From positions 1 through 64,000 of the forward strand of contig NZ_JAVESS010000003.1 in the NCBI RefSeq assembly GCF_034006445.1: a stretch of DNA of 64,000 bases, in the 5' to 3' direction. Under the pieces are notes generated by a model. The model did no database searches, was not told where the DNA came from, and was given only the letters and a program-made list of their open reading frames with translations. A program made the translations under genes and the position numbers. Numbering within the stretch: the first letter of the stretch is position 1; the number at the start of each line of letters is the position of its first letter. Shown piece after piece: positions 45,235 to 54,683 of the stretch. The DNA comes from Desulfovibrio sp. (GTDB taxonomy: Bacteria > Desulfobacterota > Desulfovibrionia > Desulfovibrionales > Desulfovibrionaceae).

Positions 45235-45383
45235 CCGGATCCCGGCGGCCAGATCCCGGCGGCAAAACAGCCGCGCCTGGCCTTGAACAGACAAGATTTG
45301 AGATGGTGTGACGCCAAGAAGATGCTGCCTCTCCCCTCAGCTTTAGAGCAAACCCTCATTGTACCCTGGTAAGCTACAATAAA

Positions 45384-45450
45384 GGTTTTAGGAGGAGGGG
45401 GTGTGGGGGAGGAGACCCTTTTGCAAAAGGGTCCCTCCCCCACAAAGCAT
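45384..45450. repeat. Family B GC-rich hairpin repeat, copy B8
   Basis: G-rich arm, CCCTTTTGCAAAAGGG, TCCCTCCCCCAC, between the convergent RsmF-like and hypF genes; it is the only terminator-like structure in the 280-base gap. Confidence 0.85.
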
Positions 45451-45512
45451 TTTAAAATAGCACTACTCTAACAGGCCGTGCGGCGCGCGCCGCAGGCTGT
45501 CTTCACGGTTCC

Positions 45513-48206
45513 CTACTGTCCGGCCCCGGCGGCCAGCATTCTTCTGCCCCACACGGCCTGCCCCAAAGACAGGCCACCGTCGCCGGGCGGTAGTTCATGA
45601 TGGGTGAGCGCCTTGAGGCCCATGTATTCCAGGGCCTGAGGCAGCAGCCGCGCCATAATGGCATTCTGCATGACGCCGCCGCTGAGGCCCACGCTGGTGA
45701 TGCCAAGCGATCTGGCGGCCCTGCCCGCCATGCCCGCCAGCGCCTCGGCCAGGCTCAGATGAAAACGCCCTGCCGCCTCGGCCACGGACATGCCGTGCGC
45801 GAGGCCCTGCGCTACCCTGGCAAAAAGTCCGGCGCTGTCCAGTTCCAGCAGGCCGCCGCGTTCCGTCACGCCCACGGGCCAGATCATGCCCGGAATGTTA
45901 CGTATATCCACCAAGGGTGCGCGGCCAGCCAGCACGTCCCCCATCGGGCCTTGCGCCCGGTTGGCCGCGTCCTCCAGCCGTATGGCCGCCTGCCCCTCGT
46001 AGGTGGTGGTCATGCACAGGCCAGCCTGCGCGGCCACGGCGTCAAACAGACGCCCGCAGCTTGAAGTGGCGGGACAATTGATGCCGCGTGCCAGCATTTC
46101 CCCCACGGCGCGGGATGCCTGTGCATGCTCCGGCAACCAGGGCGCGCCAGCCAGGGCGCTGGCTGCGTCCAGATGACCGTATTCCGCGGCCTGGGCCATG
46201 AGCCCCTGGGCTATGCGCCACGGTTCGCGCACGGCAGCGTCACCACCCGGCAGGGCAAAGGGGGAGAGCCGCCCCAGCCGCCGCCATTCCGGCCTGTCCA
46301 AATCCATAACAAGCAGTTCGCCGCCCCAGACCGTGCCGTCGTCGCCAAGGCCCGTTCCGTCCAGACACAGGGCCAGAGCCGGGCTGAAACAGGCGTTTTC
46401 GGCCAGAACAGCGGCGGCGTGGGCCGCGTGGTGCTGCAATCGCCACAGGGGCAGACCCTCGCGCGCGGCGCGGGCTTCGGCATAGCGCGTGGAAAGAAAG
46501 TCGGGGTGCAGATCGCAGACAAGAGCCTTGGGGCGAACCTCCAGCAGCTTTTCCAGATGCGTGACCACTTCTTCGTAAAAAGCCATGACCGAAGGGTTTT
46601 CCAGATCGCCCACATGCTGCCCCACAAAGGCTTCGTTGCCGCGCGTGATGCAGACCGTGGCCTTGAGTTCCGCTCCTGTGCCGAGAACGCAGGCAGGGGC
46701 CGGGCCTTCAGCTTGCGCCCTTGCCGCCGCAGCTTTCGCGCTTGCCGTATTTGCCATACCCGCCGTGCCCGCCATACTCGCCATATTTGGCGTAGCCTCT
46801 GTAGCTGCCGTATCTGGCCGAGCCTCCGCAGTCCCTGTACCTGACGCAGCCGCCGCGCTCGCCGCATCCGCCTTTGCCTGGCTGTCTGCCAGAAACACCG
46901 GGCGCGGCACATAGCCCCGCGCGCGGCGGTAAAAAAGCGGTTCGCCCCTGTCTGACCGCGATGCGCTGGAAAGGGCGGCCGCTGCCGGGGCTGCGTGCGG
47001 TTGCAGGGTGATGACGCTGTCGTCAACGCGCACCAGAATGTCCCGGTCGTGCAGCAGCCAGGCGTCCGCGAGGTGCGGCAGACGCTCAAGCGCCTCCCTG
47101 TTGCCGAGGCAGATGGGCTCGCCCCCGGCATTGGCCGAGGTCATGACCAGAACAGGCGGCTGGGGCGCGTGGGCGGCCAGCCAGTCAAAAAGCACGCTGT
47201 GCAGGGGGGTGTTGGGCAGCATGAAGCCCACCTGCCGCGTATCCGGGGCCACCTGCAGCGGCAGCGAGGGCGAATCGCCTTGCTGACGGCGCGGGCAGAG
47301 CACAATGGGCTTTTCCGGACTCACGAGCAGGGCCTCATGCTCCGGCGTGAGATCACAAAGGGATCGCACGGTCGCAAGACTGCCAGCCATGAGCGCCAGC
47401 GGCTTGTGCGGACGATCTTTGCGCTGCCGCAAGAGCGCCACGGCCCGGGCATTGCGGGCATCACAGGCAAGCTGAAAGCCGCCGAGCCCCTTGATGGCCA
47501 GAATGCCGCCATCCAGCAACACCTGGCCCGAACGCTCCAGAGCGTGGCGCGTCAGGGCTTCCTTGTCCTGCACGCTGCCCCATTGCGGACAGGTGCGCCC
47601 CGCCGCCGCGTCTTCTTTGCTTACAAACCAGAGCGTCGGCCCGCAGACCGGGCAGGCCACGGGCTGGGCATGAAAGCGCCTGTCCGCCGGGTTCGCATAC
47701 TCCGACGAGCAGCGCGGGCACAGGGGAAAACAGCTCATGGACGTGACGGCCCTGTCGTACGGAATGGAACGGGTGATGGTATAGCGCGGGCCGCAATTGG
47801 TGCAGTTGGTGAAAGGATAATTGTAACGCGGATTTTGCGGATCAGCCATATCCGCCAGGCAGTCGGCGCACACGCCCACATCCGGGCTGACCAGCACGCT
47901 GTGCCCGGCATGGCCGCTGCTCTGTACAATGGCAAAGGCGTCCTCCTGCGCAACAGGCGACAGATCTTCCTCTTTCAGGCCGGTAAGACGGGCCAGGGGA
48001 GGAAGCTCCGCCTGCAGACGCTGGCCGAAGCGGCGCACCTCTGCCTCCGCGCCCTGCACTTCCATGCGCACGCCTTCCGAGGTATTGCCCACGGTTCCCG
48101 TGAGGCCGCCCTCGTGCGCGAGCCTGTAGACAAAGGGGCGAAAGCCCACGCCCTGTACCTGCCCGGAGGCCACAAAAGCCCGCCGTACTGTAAGTTTTTC
48201 GTTCAT
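45513..48206 (-). CDS. hypF: [NiFe]-hydrogenase maturation carbamoyltransferase HypF
   Basis: HypF (897 residues) makes the carbamoyl group that becomes the cyanide ligands of [NiFe]-hydrogenase. Domains in order: acylphosphatase (about 8-95, GQVQGVGFRPFVYRLA), two zinc fingers (VCADCLADM..NCTNCG and LCPRCSS..ACPVCG), YrdC-like (about 215-410, AIKGLGGFQLACDA) and Kae1-like (about 520-890, LQHHAAHAAAVLAEN, LDGTGLGDDGTVWGGELL). An Ala/Thr/Met low-complexity insert of about 50 residues near 460-510 is absent from typical members. There is no Shine-Dalgarno site. hypCDE are not in the window. Confidence 0.97.
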   Translation of the reverse strand: MNEKLTVRRAFVASGQVQGVGFRPFVYRLAHEGGLTGTVGNTSEGVRMEVQGAEAEVRRFGQRLQAELPPLARLTGLKEEDLSPVAQEDAFAIVQSSGHAGHSVLVSPDVGVCADCLADMADPQNPRYNYPFTNCTNCGPRYTITRSIPYDRAVTSMSCFPLCPRCSSEYANPADRRFHAQPVACPVCGPTLWFVSKEDAAAGRTCPQWGSVQDKEALTRHALERSGQVLLDGGILAIKGLGGFQLACDARNARAVALLRQRKDRPHKPLALMAGSLATVRSLCDLTPEHEALLVSPEKPIVLCPRRQQGDSPSLPLQVAPDTRQVGFMLPNTPLHSVLFDWLAAHAPQPPVLVMTSANAGGEPICLGNREALERLPHLADAWLLHDRDILVRVDDSVITLQPHAAPAAAALSSASRSDRGEPLFYRRARGYVPRPVFLADSQAKADAASAAAASGTGTAEARPDTAATEATPNMASMAGTAGMANTASAKAAAARAQAEGPAPACVLGTGAELKATVCITRGNEAFVGQHVGDLENPSVMAFYEEVVTHLEKLLEVRPKALVCDLHPDFLSTRYAEARAAREGLPLWRLQHHAAHAAAVLAENACFSPALALCLDGTGLGDDGTVWGGELLVMDLDRPEWRRLGRLSPFALPGGDAAVREPWRIAQGLMAQAAEYGHLDAASALAGAPWLPEHAQASRAVGEMLARGINCPATSSCGRLFDAVAAQAGLCMTTTYEGQAAIRLEDAANRAQGPMGDVLAGRAPLVDIRNIPGMIWPVGVTERGGLLELDSAGLFARVAQGLAHGMSVAEAAGRFHLSLAEALAGMAGRAARSLGITSVGLSGGVMQNAIMARLLPQALEYMGLKALTHHELPPGDGGLSLGQAVWGRRMLAAGAGQ

Positions 48207-48211
48207 GCGGC

Positions 48212-48240
48212 ACAGTATCGCACAAATCCCGCCCTGTCAG
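48212..48240 (-). promoter_or_regulatory. Possible hypF promoter, leaderless geometry
   Basis: Minus-strand CTGACA (48235-48240) and TACTGT (48212-48217) at 17 bp; the -10 ends 5 nt before the ATG. The -10 is weak, but position and missing ribosome site agree with a leaderless start. Confidence 0.35.
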
Positions 48241-48270
48241 CAGGGATGCCCCGGCAGCCGCAGTGATACC

Positions 48271-48425
48271 AAGGGAAACGCTGATGTATTCCGTTTGGCT
48301 GCGTTGCTTCACTTTTTTTGAAACAGTCGAGGACGGAAGAGCCCACTCCTGCTTCAAAAAAAGTTCGCGCCTTGCCAAACGAAATAACTGCGCGTTTCCA
48401 GGAGGCTCTTTAATCCGTGCTTCCC
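48271..48425 (+). repeat. Family A palindromic repeat, copy A8
   Basis: Full-length copy in the gap between the divergent hypF and cupin-regulator genes, the only intact family A copy in the window not at a gene 3' end. The rest of the 345-base gap holds no strong promoter for the plus-strand operon. Confidence 0.9.
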
Positions 48426-48552
48426 AGACTTGCGGGCGAGACAGCTTTTAGCTAGGTTGAGGCCCATATTGACGTTCCAATCACCTCAGAAAAGCCCGCC
48501 CGGACACCAGCCCACCAACGCATCCAGGCCGGGTCACAGCCAGGAGCCCGCC

Positions 48553-49122
48553 ATGCCCTCTACCCGTACCATTGGTTCCCGCATACGGTCATTCCGTGAA
48601 GAACGCGAAGTTGACCTTGAAACACTGGCCCGGGATACCGGTCTTGACCAGAACTACCTGCAAAAGCTGGAGAGCGACGCCATCTACCCCAGCATCGGCC
48701 CCCTGCAAAAGGTGGCCCGCGCCCTTGGCGTGCGCCTGGGAACGTTTTTGGACGACCAGTTTACCCGCGACCCCATCATTGCCTGTATCAACAACGACTG
48801 TGAAGGCGAAGAAGCCCTGCACACCGGCCGCATCCCCCGCCCGAGCTACACCTATCAGCCTCTGGGCAAGGGCAAGAACGACCGCAACATGGAGCCATTC
48901 CACATCCGTATTTTCCCTGACGCCGGGGAACGCAAAACCAGTTCGCACCAGGGTGAAGAGTTCATATTTGTGCTCAAGGGCACGCTGCTGGTGGTATACG
49001 GACGCGAAAACTACGTGCTGAAAGCCGGCGAAACCATCTACTACAATTCCATCGTGCCCCACTTTGTGGGCGCGGCGGGTGACGAACCGGTGGAAATTCT
49101 GGCCGTTACCTACAACTCGTAG
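48553..49122 (+). CDS. XRE-cupin transcriptional regulator
   Basis: A 189-residue regulator: N-terminal XRE helix-turn-helix (about 6-65, IRSFREEREVDLETLARDTGLDQ split around its recognition helix) and C-terminal cupin (about 105-185, HQGEEFIFVLKGTLLVVYG, then AGETIYYNSIVPH). Members bind a small ligand through the cupin and control a neighbouring gene. AGGAG lies 6 nt before the ATG at 48553. The acyl-CoA ligase gene follows 56 bases later, so it is the likely target or partner. Ligand unknown. Confidence 0.92.
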   Translation: MPSTRTIGSRIRSFREEREVDLETLARDTGLDQNYLQKLESDAIYPSIGPLQKVARALGVRLGTFLDDQFTRDPIIACINNDCEGEEALHTGRIPRPSYTYQPLGKGKNDRNMEPFHIRIFPDAGERKTSSHQGEEFIFVLKGTLLVVYGRENYVLKAGETIYYNSIVPHFVGAAGDEPVEILAVTYNS

Positions 49123-49178
49123 GCTCAACTGAAATAGTTCCACCGACCACTTGCCGCACGCGCACCACAGGAGACAGT

Positions 49179-50864
49179 ATGGAAGAAAAAGTTCGCCAGC
49201 GTCAGGCCCAGTTTGAATTACGCGAATGGACACTGGGGCAGATTCTTGACCACACCATAAGCCGCTTCCCCGACAATGAGGCGCTTGTGTACGCCGACCG
49301 CGACTTTCGTCAGACCTGGCGGGAGTTTGGCGATGTTGTTGACCGCTTTGCCAAGGGGCTTATGGCCCTTGGCGTGCAAAAGGGCGAAAAGGTGGCGGTA
49401 TGGGCCACCAACGTGCCCTACTGGGTCGCCCTGCAGTTTGCCACTGCCAAGATCGGCGCCATACTCATCACGGTAAACACCAACTACCGCGAACACGAAC
49501 TGCGCTATTTGCTCACCCATTCGGAATGCGAAAATCTCTTTCTCATCGACAGCGTGCGCGACCACGACTATCTGGACACATTGTACCGCATCGCGCCTGA
49601 ACTGCGCGTGCAGGCGCGCCGCTCGTTCGTGTGCAAAAGCCTGCCCCACCTCAAGCGCGTCTGTTTTCTGGGCATGGAGAAGCACAGGGGCATGTATTCC
49701 GTGCCTGAAATCCTCTCCCTGTCCGTCATGGTGGATGATGAGGAATACCAGGCCCGGCAGGCTACGCTGCACCCCTGGGACGTCATCAACATGCAGTATA
49801 CCTCCGGCACGACGGGCTTTCCGCGCGGGGTCATGCTCACCCATGTGGGCGTGGGGCTCAACGGCTACTGGATAGGCCGCCACCAGAACTTCGGCCCCAA
49901 TGACCGCGTGTGCCTGCCTGTTCCGCTCTTTCACTGCTTCGGCTGTGTGCTCGGCGTTTCGGCCTGCGTCAATCACGGGGCCACCATGGTCATTCTTGAG
50001 TCCTTCAATCCGCTCAAGGTGCTGGCCGCCGTTGACGCCGAGCGCTGCACCGCCCTCTACGGCGTGCCGACAATGTTTCTGGCCGAACTGGAACACAAGC
50101 TCTTTCACCGCTTTGACATGTCCAGCCTGCGCACGGGCATCATGGCAGGGTCGATCTGCCCCGAACCCCTCATGCGCCGCGTCATCGAAGACATGAACAT
50201 GAAGGAGATCACCATCTGTTACGGCCTGACAGAAGGCTCGCCAGTCATGACGCAGTCCGACATGCACGACACCCTGGAGCAGCGCTGCGAAACCGTGGGC
50301 TGCGCCATGCCGGGCATCGAGGTGCGCGTGGCGAACCCCGAAACCTGCGAGGAACTGCCGCGCGGCCAGGTTGGAGAAATCCTTTGCCGGGGCTATAATG
50401 TCATGAAGGGCTACTACAATATGCCCGAAGACACGGCCAAGGCCGTCAGCCCCGAGGGCTGGCTGCACTCCGGCGACCTGGGCGTGATGGACGAAGAAGG
50501 CTATCTGCGCATCACGGGACGCATCAAGGACATGATCATCCGTGGCGGTGAAAACGTGTACCCCCGCGAGGTGGAAGAATACCTTTTGTCCATGCCGGGC
50601 GTTCTGGACGTGCAGGTGGTCGCCGTGCCCAGCTTCAAGTATGGCGAAGAAGTGGCGGCCTTCATCATCCCCCGTCCCGGCGTCGAGATACAGCCCGAAG
50701 ACGTACGCGCCTTCTGCCGGGGCAAGATAGCCTGGTTCAAGGTTCCAAAGTATGTTGCCATGATATCTGGCTTTCCTCTTACAGCCAGCGGCAAGATACA
50801 AAAATACATACTGCGTGAGCAGGCGGCCGAACTGTGGCCCGAAGCCATGCAGCCCAAATTGTAG
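49179..50864 (+). CDS. AMP-binding acyl-CoA synthetase
   Basis: A 561-residue ANL-superfamily ligase that activates a carboxylic acid as acyl-AMP and then the CoA thioester. AMP motif MQYTSGTTGFPRGVMLTH (about residue 206), YGLTEGSPV, the hinge ITGRIKDMIIRGGENVYP and the catalytic Lys in LTASGKIQKY near the end. Length and motifs suit a medium- or long-chain fatty acid substrate, which is not proven. AGGAG lies 5 nt before the ATG. It is coupled to the XRE-cupin regulator upstream; sppA follows after 57 bases. Confidence 0.93.
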   Translation: MEEKVRQRQAQFELREWTLGQILDHTISRFPDNEALVYADRDFRQTWREFGDVVDRFAKGLMALGVQKGEKVAVWATNVPYWVALQFATAKIGAILITVNTNYREHELRYLLTHSECENLFLIDSVRDHDYLDTLYRIAPELRVQARRSFVCKSLPHLKRVCFLGMEKHRGMYSVPEILSLSVMVDDEEYQARQATLHPWDVINMQYTSGTTGFPRGVMLTHVGVGLNGYWIGRHQNFGPNDRVCLPVPLFHCFGCVLGVSACVNHGATMVILESFNPLKVLAAVDAERCTALYGVPTMFLAELEHKLFHRFDMSSLRTGIMAGSICPEPLMRRVIEDMNMKEITICYGLTEGSPVMTQSDMHDTLEQRCETVGCAMPGIEVRVANPETCEELPRGQVGEILCRGYNVMKGYYNMPEDTAKAVSPEGWLHSGDLGVMDEEGYLRITGRIKDMIIRGGENVYPREVEEYLLSMPGVLDVQVVAVPSFKYGEEVAAFIIPRPGVEIQPEDVRAFCRGKIAWFKVPKYVAMISGFPLTASGKIQKYILREQAAELWPEAMQPKL

Positions 50865-50921
50865 GCGCTTTGCGCCCGCAACTGCGCCTGGGGCACTGGC
50901 CCCTCCGCAAAGGATTACAAC

Positions 50922-52115
50922 GTGAGTGACAAAGAATTTTCCTATGACGAGCCCCTGTCAATGATTGGGACTCCAAGCCCTTCCACCAACGGTGGCAACG
51001 GTGACAATGGCGGCAATGCCCGCAATGGCAGCGGGGGCCACAAGGACGCGGCTTCCGCTGCGCAGTCCGCCGAGACCGTCCAGCAATCCGCGCAGCAATC
51101 CATGCTGCAGACTGGCCCGCTGCCTGAACGGGCGGGCTGCGCCACCGCCTGCCCCCTGGCCCAGATTCCGGCGGAGGTATGGAAAACCCTGCTGCGCCGC
51201 CCCTTCCGCAAACGGCGTCCCGTAGTGTTCTGGGGCTGCGTCCTGCTGGTTCTTGGCCTGATCGGCGGCCTGATCGTCAAGGCAAGCGATGATGGTGGCC
51301 CTTTCACGGGCGGCGGCCGCATCGCCCTTGTCTCGGTGAACGGCCCCATACTTTCCGCTGAACCCACCCTTGAATGGCTGCGCAAGGTGGCGCAGAATCC
51401 TTCGGTCAAGGGCATCCTTGTGCGTGTGGATTCCCCCGGCGGCGGCGCGGCGGCCTCGCAGGAAATTTTTGACGCCCTGAAAGCGGTGGCGCAAAAAATG
51501 CCCGTGGCCGTCAGCATGGGCTCCATGGCGGCGTCCGGCGGGCTCATGGTCAGCATGGCCGGGCAGCGCGTGTTCGCCAACCCCTCCACAGTGACGGGCT
51601 CCATTGGCGTGCGCATGGACGTGCCCCAGCTTCAGGGCCTTATGGACAAGGTGGGCGTGGGGCAGGAAACCCTTGTGGTCGGCGCGTACAAAGACGCCGC
51701 CTCCTACATGCGGCCCATGACGCCCGAACAGCGCACCTATTTTCAGGGCGTGCTCAACGACATGTACGGCCAGTTTGTGGATATTGTGGCCCAGGGCCGC
51801 AACATGCCGCGCGAACAGGTCGTCAAGCTGGCCAACGGCAAGGTCTATACCGGGCAGGAAGCGCTCAGGCTCGGCCTTGTGGACGAAATGGGCGGCCGCG
51901 AGCAGGCCCAGCGCTGGCTGGCGCAGAAGACGGGCGTGCCCGCTGACCGCAAACTGCTGACAAGACCCAAGGAAGGCAACTGGCTGGGGCGTGGCCTCAC
52001 GGCCATGCTCGGCCTTGATGCGGACTCCATCGGCGGGCTGGCGGCCCTTGTGGGCCTGCACAACAACAACGGCCAGACCGACCTGCGTACTCCGGCCTTT
52101 TTATACCAGTTTTAA
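50922..52115 (+). CDS. sppA: Signal peptide peptidase SppA (S49 family)
   Basis: A 397-residue single-domain SppA. The first 90 residues are a cytosolic Gly/Asn/Ser/Gln-rich extension (GGNGDNGGNARNGSGG). One membrane anchor spans about 101-119. The periplasmic protease domain has Ser205 (SMAASGG) and Lys257 (VVGAYKDAAS) as the catalytic pair. It cleaves leftover signal peptides and membrane fragments. GTG start with AAAGGA 7 nt upstream. The TAA stop is followed at once by repeat A9. Confidence 0.93.
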   Translation: MSDKEFSYDEPLSMIGTPSPSTNGGNGDNGGNARNGSGGHKDAASAAQSAETVQQSAQQSMLQTGPLPERAGCATACPLAQIPAEVWKTLLRRPFRKRRPVVFWGCVLLVLGLIGGLIVKASDDGGPFTGGGRIALVSVNGPILSAEPTLEWLRKVAQNPSVKGILVRVDSPGGGAAASQEIFDALKAVAQKMPVAVSMGSMAASGGLMVSMAGQRVFANPSTVTGSIGVRMDVPQLQGLMDKVGVGQETLVVGAYKDAASYMRPMTPEQRTYFQGVLNDMYGQFVDIVAQGRNMPREQVVKLANGKVYTGQEALRLGLVDEMGGREQAQRWLAQKTGVPADRKLLTRPKEGNWLGRGLTAMLGLDADSIGGLAALVGLHNNNGQTDLRTPAFLYQF

Positions 52116-52267
52116 GGAAACGCTGATTAAAGAGCCTCCTGGAAACGTGCAGTTATTTCGTTTGGCAAGGCGCGAACTTTTTTTGAAGCAGGAGTGGACT
52201 CTTCCGTCCTCGACTGTTTCAAAAAAAGTGAAGCAAGTCCGCCAAACGGAATAAATCAGCGTTTCCT
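52116..52267 (-). repeat. Family A palindromic repeat, copy A9
   Basis: Full-length copy starting at the base after the sppA TAA (GGAAACGC). It fills most of the gap to the exported protein gene at 52361. Confidence 0.9.
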
Positions 52268-52360
52268 TACCTGCACGTTTATCAAGGCGGAGCATCAGCC
52301 CATGGCGGATACAAATCCGCCATGGGCCGTGCCCGCCCGTTCCTATCCGGAGAACATAGT

Positions 52361-52843
52361 ATGCCGCACCAGCGTTTTCTGACCTTTTTGCTGCTGGCCC
52401 TGAGTCTGGCTTTTGTCGCGGCCCCCGCCCATGCAAAACCCTATGACCTTGCCTTTGTGACCGCTGACATTCCTGACTCCTGCAACTTTATGACGCGGGA
52501 CGGCGCGCTCTTTGTGCTTGACGATGAAGACCATTTTTTCACCGTCAATGTGACCGATCGCGCCAAGGACGTTTCGCTGCAGCAACACGCCGAAAACCTG
52601 TCCCGCAGTCTCAAGGGCGGCCCCGTGAGCCAGGTGGGCGACGACGGCTATGGCTTTACGGTAAAAATCGCCATGGTGCCCTTTGATGTGCTGGTCATGG
52701 CTGATGAAAGCCATGTGGTGGAGCTGTTCACCGACCTGAACAAGGCACAATGGCCAGAAGACATCAGCAGCGCCTACGCTTCGGTGAAGGGCAAGGCGCC
52801 CGAACTGGCTCCCCTGCTGCACAAAATCCTTACGGCAAGATAA
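52361..52843 (+). CDS. Exported 160-residue protein, paralogue of the next gene
   Basis: Signal peptide at 1-25 (ending AHA). The mature part (TADIPDSCNFMTRDGALFVLDD, then HAENLSRSLKGGPVSQ) aligns with the protein at 52954 in length and layout: IPDSC/VPAGC, a DGxxFVLDD/DGIVTV strand, FFTVNV/FFSVAL, a LSRSLKG/LSRQMKG helix and a C-terminal helix. Periplasmic or surface protein of unknown function. GGAG precedes the ATG at 52361. It is probably a tandem duplicate. Confidence 0.82.
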   Translation: MPHQRFLTFLLLALSLAFVAAPAHAKPYDLAFVTADIPDSCNFMTRDGALFVLDDEDHFFTVNVTDRAKDVSLQQHAENLSRSLKGGPVSQVGDDGYGFTVKIAMVPFDVLVMADESHVVELFTDLNKAQWPEDISSAYASVKGKAPELAPLLHKILTAR

Positions 52844-52953
52844 CGCTTAACCAACCTTATTTACTAAATTTTTACCGTCATATTTTTTAATGGACAAATA
52901 CCGGACAGCGTGACAAAGCTTGCCCAGCAATGCCCGTTTTTCAGGAGGACGAA

Positions 52954-53439
52954 ATGCTGAAAAAGTTTCTCATGTTTCCCATTTGCTGTCTGGTTCTTCT
53001 GGCCCTGGCCCTGCCTGCGCAGGCCAAGGAAGTGAAGTTCGCCCACTTCAGCATAGATGTGCCCGCCGGCTGCACCACTCAGGAAAAAGACGGCATCGTG
53101 ACCGTAACGGCCTCGAAAGAAGCCTTTTTTTCCGTTGCCCTGTACACCAAGAGCGAGGCTGGCAACCTTTCCGACAAGGATTTTGCAGCCAAGCTTTCGC
53201 GGCAGATGAAGGGCAGCGCGCCCGAACCTTCCGAGGACGGCGGCTGGACCTTCACGGCCACCAGCAACGGCATGCTCATGAACGTGGATGTGGTGGGCGA
53301 CCATGACTACCTTATAATGTTCATGAGCGACGCCAGTGACAAGGAATGGCCCACTTCGCTGCAGGCCGCGTATGACTCCATCACCGGTAAGGACGACAAG
53401 ATCGACACGTTTCTGAAAAAAATCCTGTTCCCCGAATAG
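52954..53439 (+). CDS. Exported 161-residue protein, paralogue of the previous gene
   Basis: Signal peptide at 1-24 (CLVLLALALPAQA). The mature domain shares the arrangement of the preceding protein: FSIDVPAGC, DGIVTVTASKEAFFSVAL, LSRQMKGSAP and a C-terminal DTFLKKIL helix. AGGAGG lies 6 nt before the ATG at 52954; an ATG eight codons earlier is less well placed. A strong terminator follows, so it ends this transcription unit. Function unknown. Confidence 0.85.
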   Translation: MLKKFLMFPICCLVLLALALPAQAKEVKFAHFSIDVPAGCTTQEKDGIVTVTASKEAFFSVALYTKSEAGNLSDKDFAAKLSRQMKGSAPEPSEDGGWTFTATSNGMLMNVDVVGDHDYLIMFMSDASDKEWPTSLQAAYDSITGKDDKIDTFLKKILFPE

Positions 53440-53460
53440 GACGGTTTACCAAGGTATATG

Positions 53461-53496
53461 AAAACCGCCCGGCTTCAGACAAGCCGGGCGGTTTTT
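53461..53496. terminator. Bidirectional intrinsic terminator
   Basis: AAAACCGCCCGGCTT / AAGCCGGGCGGTTTTT with a 5-nt loop, between the exported-protein gene and the convergent GGDEF gene. Confidence 0.92.
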
Positions 53497-53564
53497 ATAT
53501 AGGCCATATACCGCCGGTCAGAATGACCGCCATGTTGTCGCACGCGCGCTCCTCATGCCATGCC

Positions 53565-54482
53565 TTACCAAACAAGCCCGGCGCACACACGGTTGCGACC
53601 AGCCTGCTTTGCCGCATACAGCGCCTTGTCCGCCTCGTGCAGCGTCAGCAGGCCGTCGCCATGGCCGCTGTGCTCACTACAGCCCAGGCTCACGCTCACA
53701 GGCTTGCCGTCCGGCCTGAACACCTTTGCGGCCACAGTGCTGCGTATTCTTTCCGCAGTGGGCACGGCATTTCTTATCCCGCAGTCGGGCAGCAGAACCA
53801 CAAATTCGTCCCCGCCATAACGACAGATTATGTCATTGCTGCGCGCGCACTGGCGGATGGCTGCCCCCACCGCCCTGAGCACGCTGTCGCCAGCCAGATG
53901 CCCAAAGGTATCGTTGATGTCCTTGAATCTGTCCACGTCAAGCATGACACAGCAGAATGGCCGCTTTTCCACCTTGGCGTACTTGTTCAGCACAAGGTCG
54001 AGATATTTTCTGGTCCGCAACTGGGTGAGCGAATCTTTCAGACTTCTCTCGTCCGCCAGCCTGACCCTGTTGAGCATCGAGTTCAGCTGGCTGCGCAGCG
54101 TGCCTATGGTGCGGCTCTGCTCCGTGATGTCCACAATGACCCCAAGAAAGCCGCGCGCGTTGTTTGCGTCCGTAAAGCCGCCGCTCCAGTGCAGACAGGT
54201 ATGCATCTTGCCGTCGGCGAACCTGTAACTGAAAATATAGTGCTTGAACGCCTGAGTCTCCAGGGTGGCCAGATCATCGGCCTGATACATCTTGCGCTCT
54301 TCTTCGGGCAGATAGGTCACTTCCAGCACGGACTTTCCCAAAACGTCCTCTCGCCGCACGCCGAACATTTTTTCATAGGCCTTGTTCACAAAAACAAAGC
54401 GCAGATTCTCGTCTTTGATAAATATGGCGTTGGGTAGCAGATCCAGCACCATATTCATGTCGAACACTGTAACATTATCCAT
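53565..54482 (-). CDS. PAS-GGDEF diguanylate cyclase
   Basis: A 305-residue cytoplasmic signalling enzyme that makes cyclic di-GMP from two GTP. PAS domain at about 8-125 (PNAIFIKDENLRFVFVNKAYEKMF), short helix, then GGDEF domain (about 145-303) with an intact GGDEF at 223-227 (RYGGDEFVVLLPD). RSND at 214-217, five residues before GGDEF, matches the RxxD product-inhibition site. No membrane segment, so the PAS senses a cytoplasmic cue. The large adhesin and the autotransporter are possible indirect outputs, with no direct link in the sequence. Confidence 0.94.
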   Translation of the reverse strand: MDNVTVFDMNMVLDLLPNAIFIKDENLRFVFVNKAYEKMFGVRREDVLGKSVLEVTYLPEEERKMYQADDLATLETQAFKHYIFSYRFADGKMHTCLHWSGGFTDANNARGFLGVIVDITEQSRTIGTLRSQLNSMLNRVRLADERSLKDSLTQLRTRKYLDLVLNKYAKVEKRPFCCVMLDVDRFKDINDTFGHLAGDSVLRAVGAAIRQCARSNDIICRYGGDEFVVLLPDCGIRNAVPTAERIRSTVAAKVFRPDGKPVSVSLGCSEHSGHGDGLLTLHEADKALYAAKQAGRNRVCAGLVW

Positions 54483-54633
54483 AACGTTTCATCCAGGCTG
54501 CGGGCTTTTGTGTCACGACTTTTTGTACGAGAAAATTCATGTGCCAATTGTGTTACAATACCCTATGCGATGCGTTCAGCATAGCGCCAAACAGCCGCCG
54601 CCCGCCTCAGGTATTCCGATAATCCAATGATGC

Positions 54634-54663
54634 AAAAAGGGCGCTCCCACTGGAAGCGCCCTT
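54634..54663 (-). terminator. Intrinsic terminator of rpsA
   Basis: On the minus strand AAGGGCGCT / AGCGCCCTT with a 9-nt loop, followed by TTTTT, 20 bases after the rpsA stop. Confidence 0.88.
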
Positions 54664-54683
54664 GATACTTGCTCTCAAACGGA

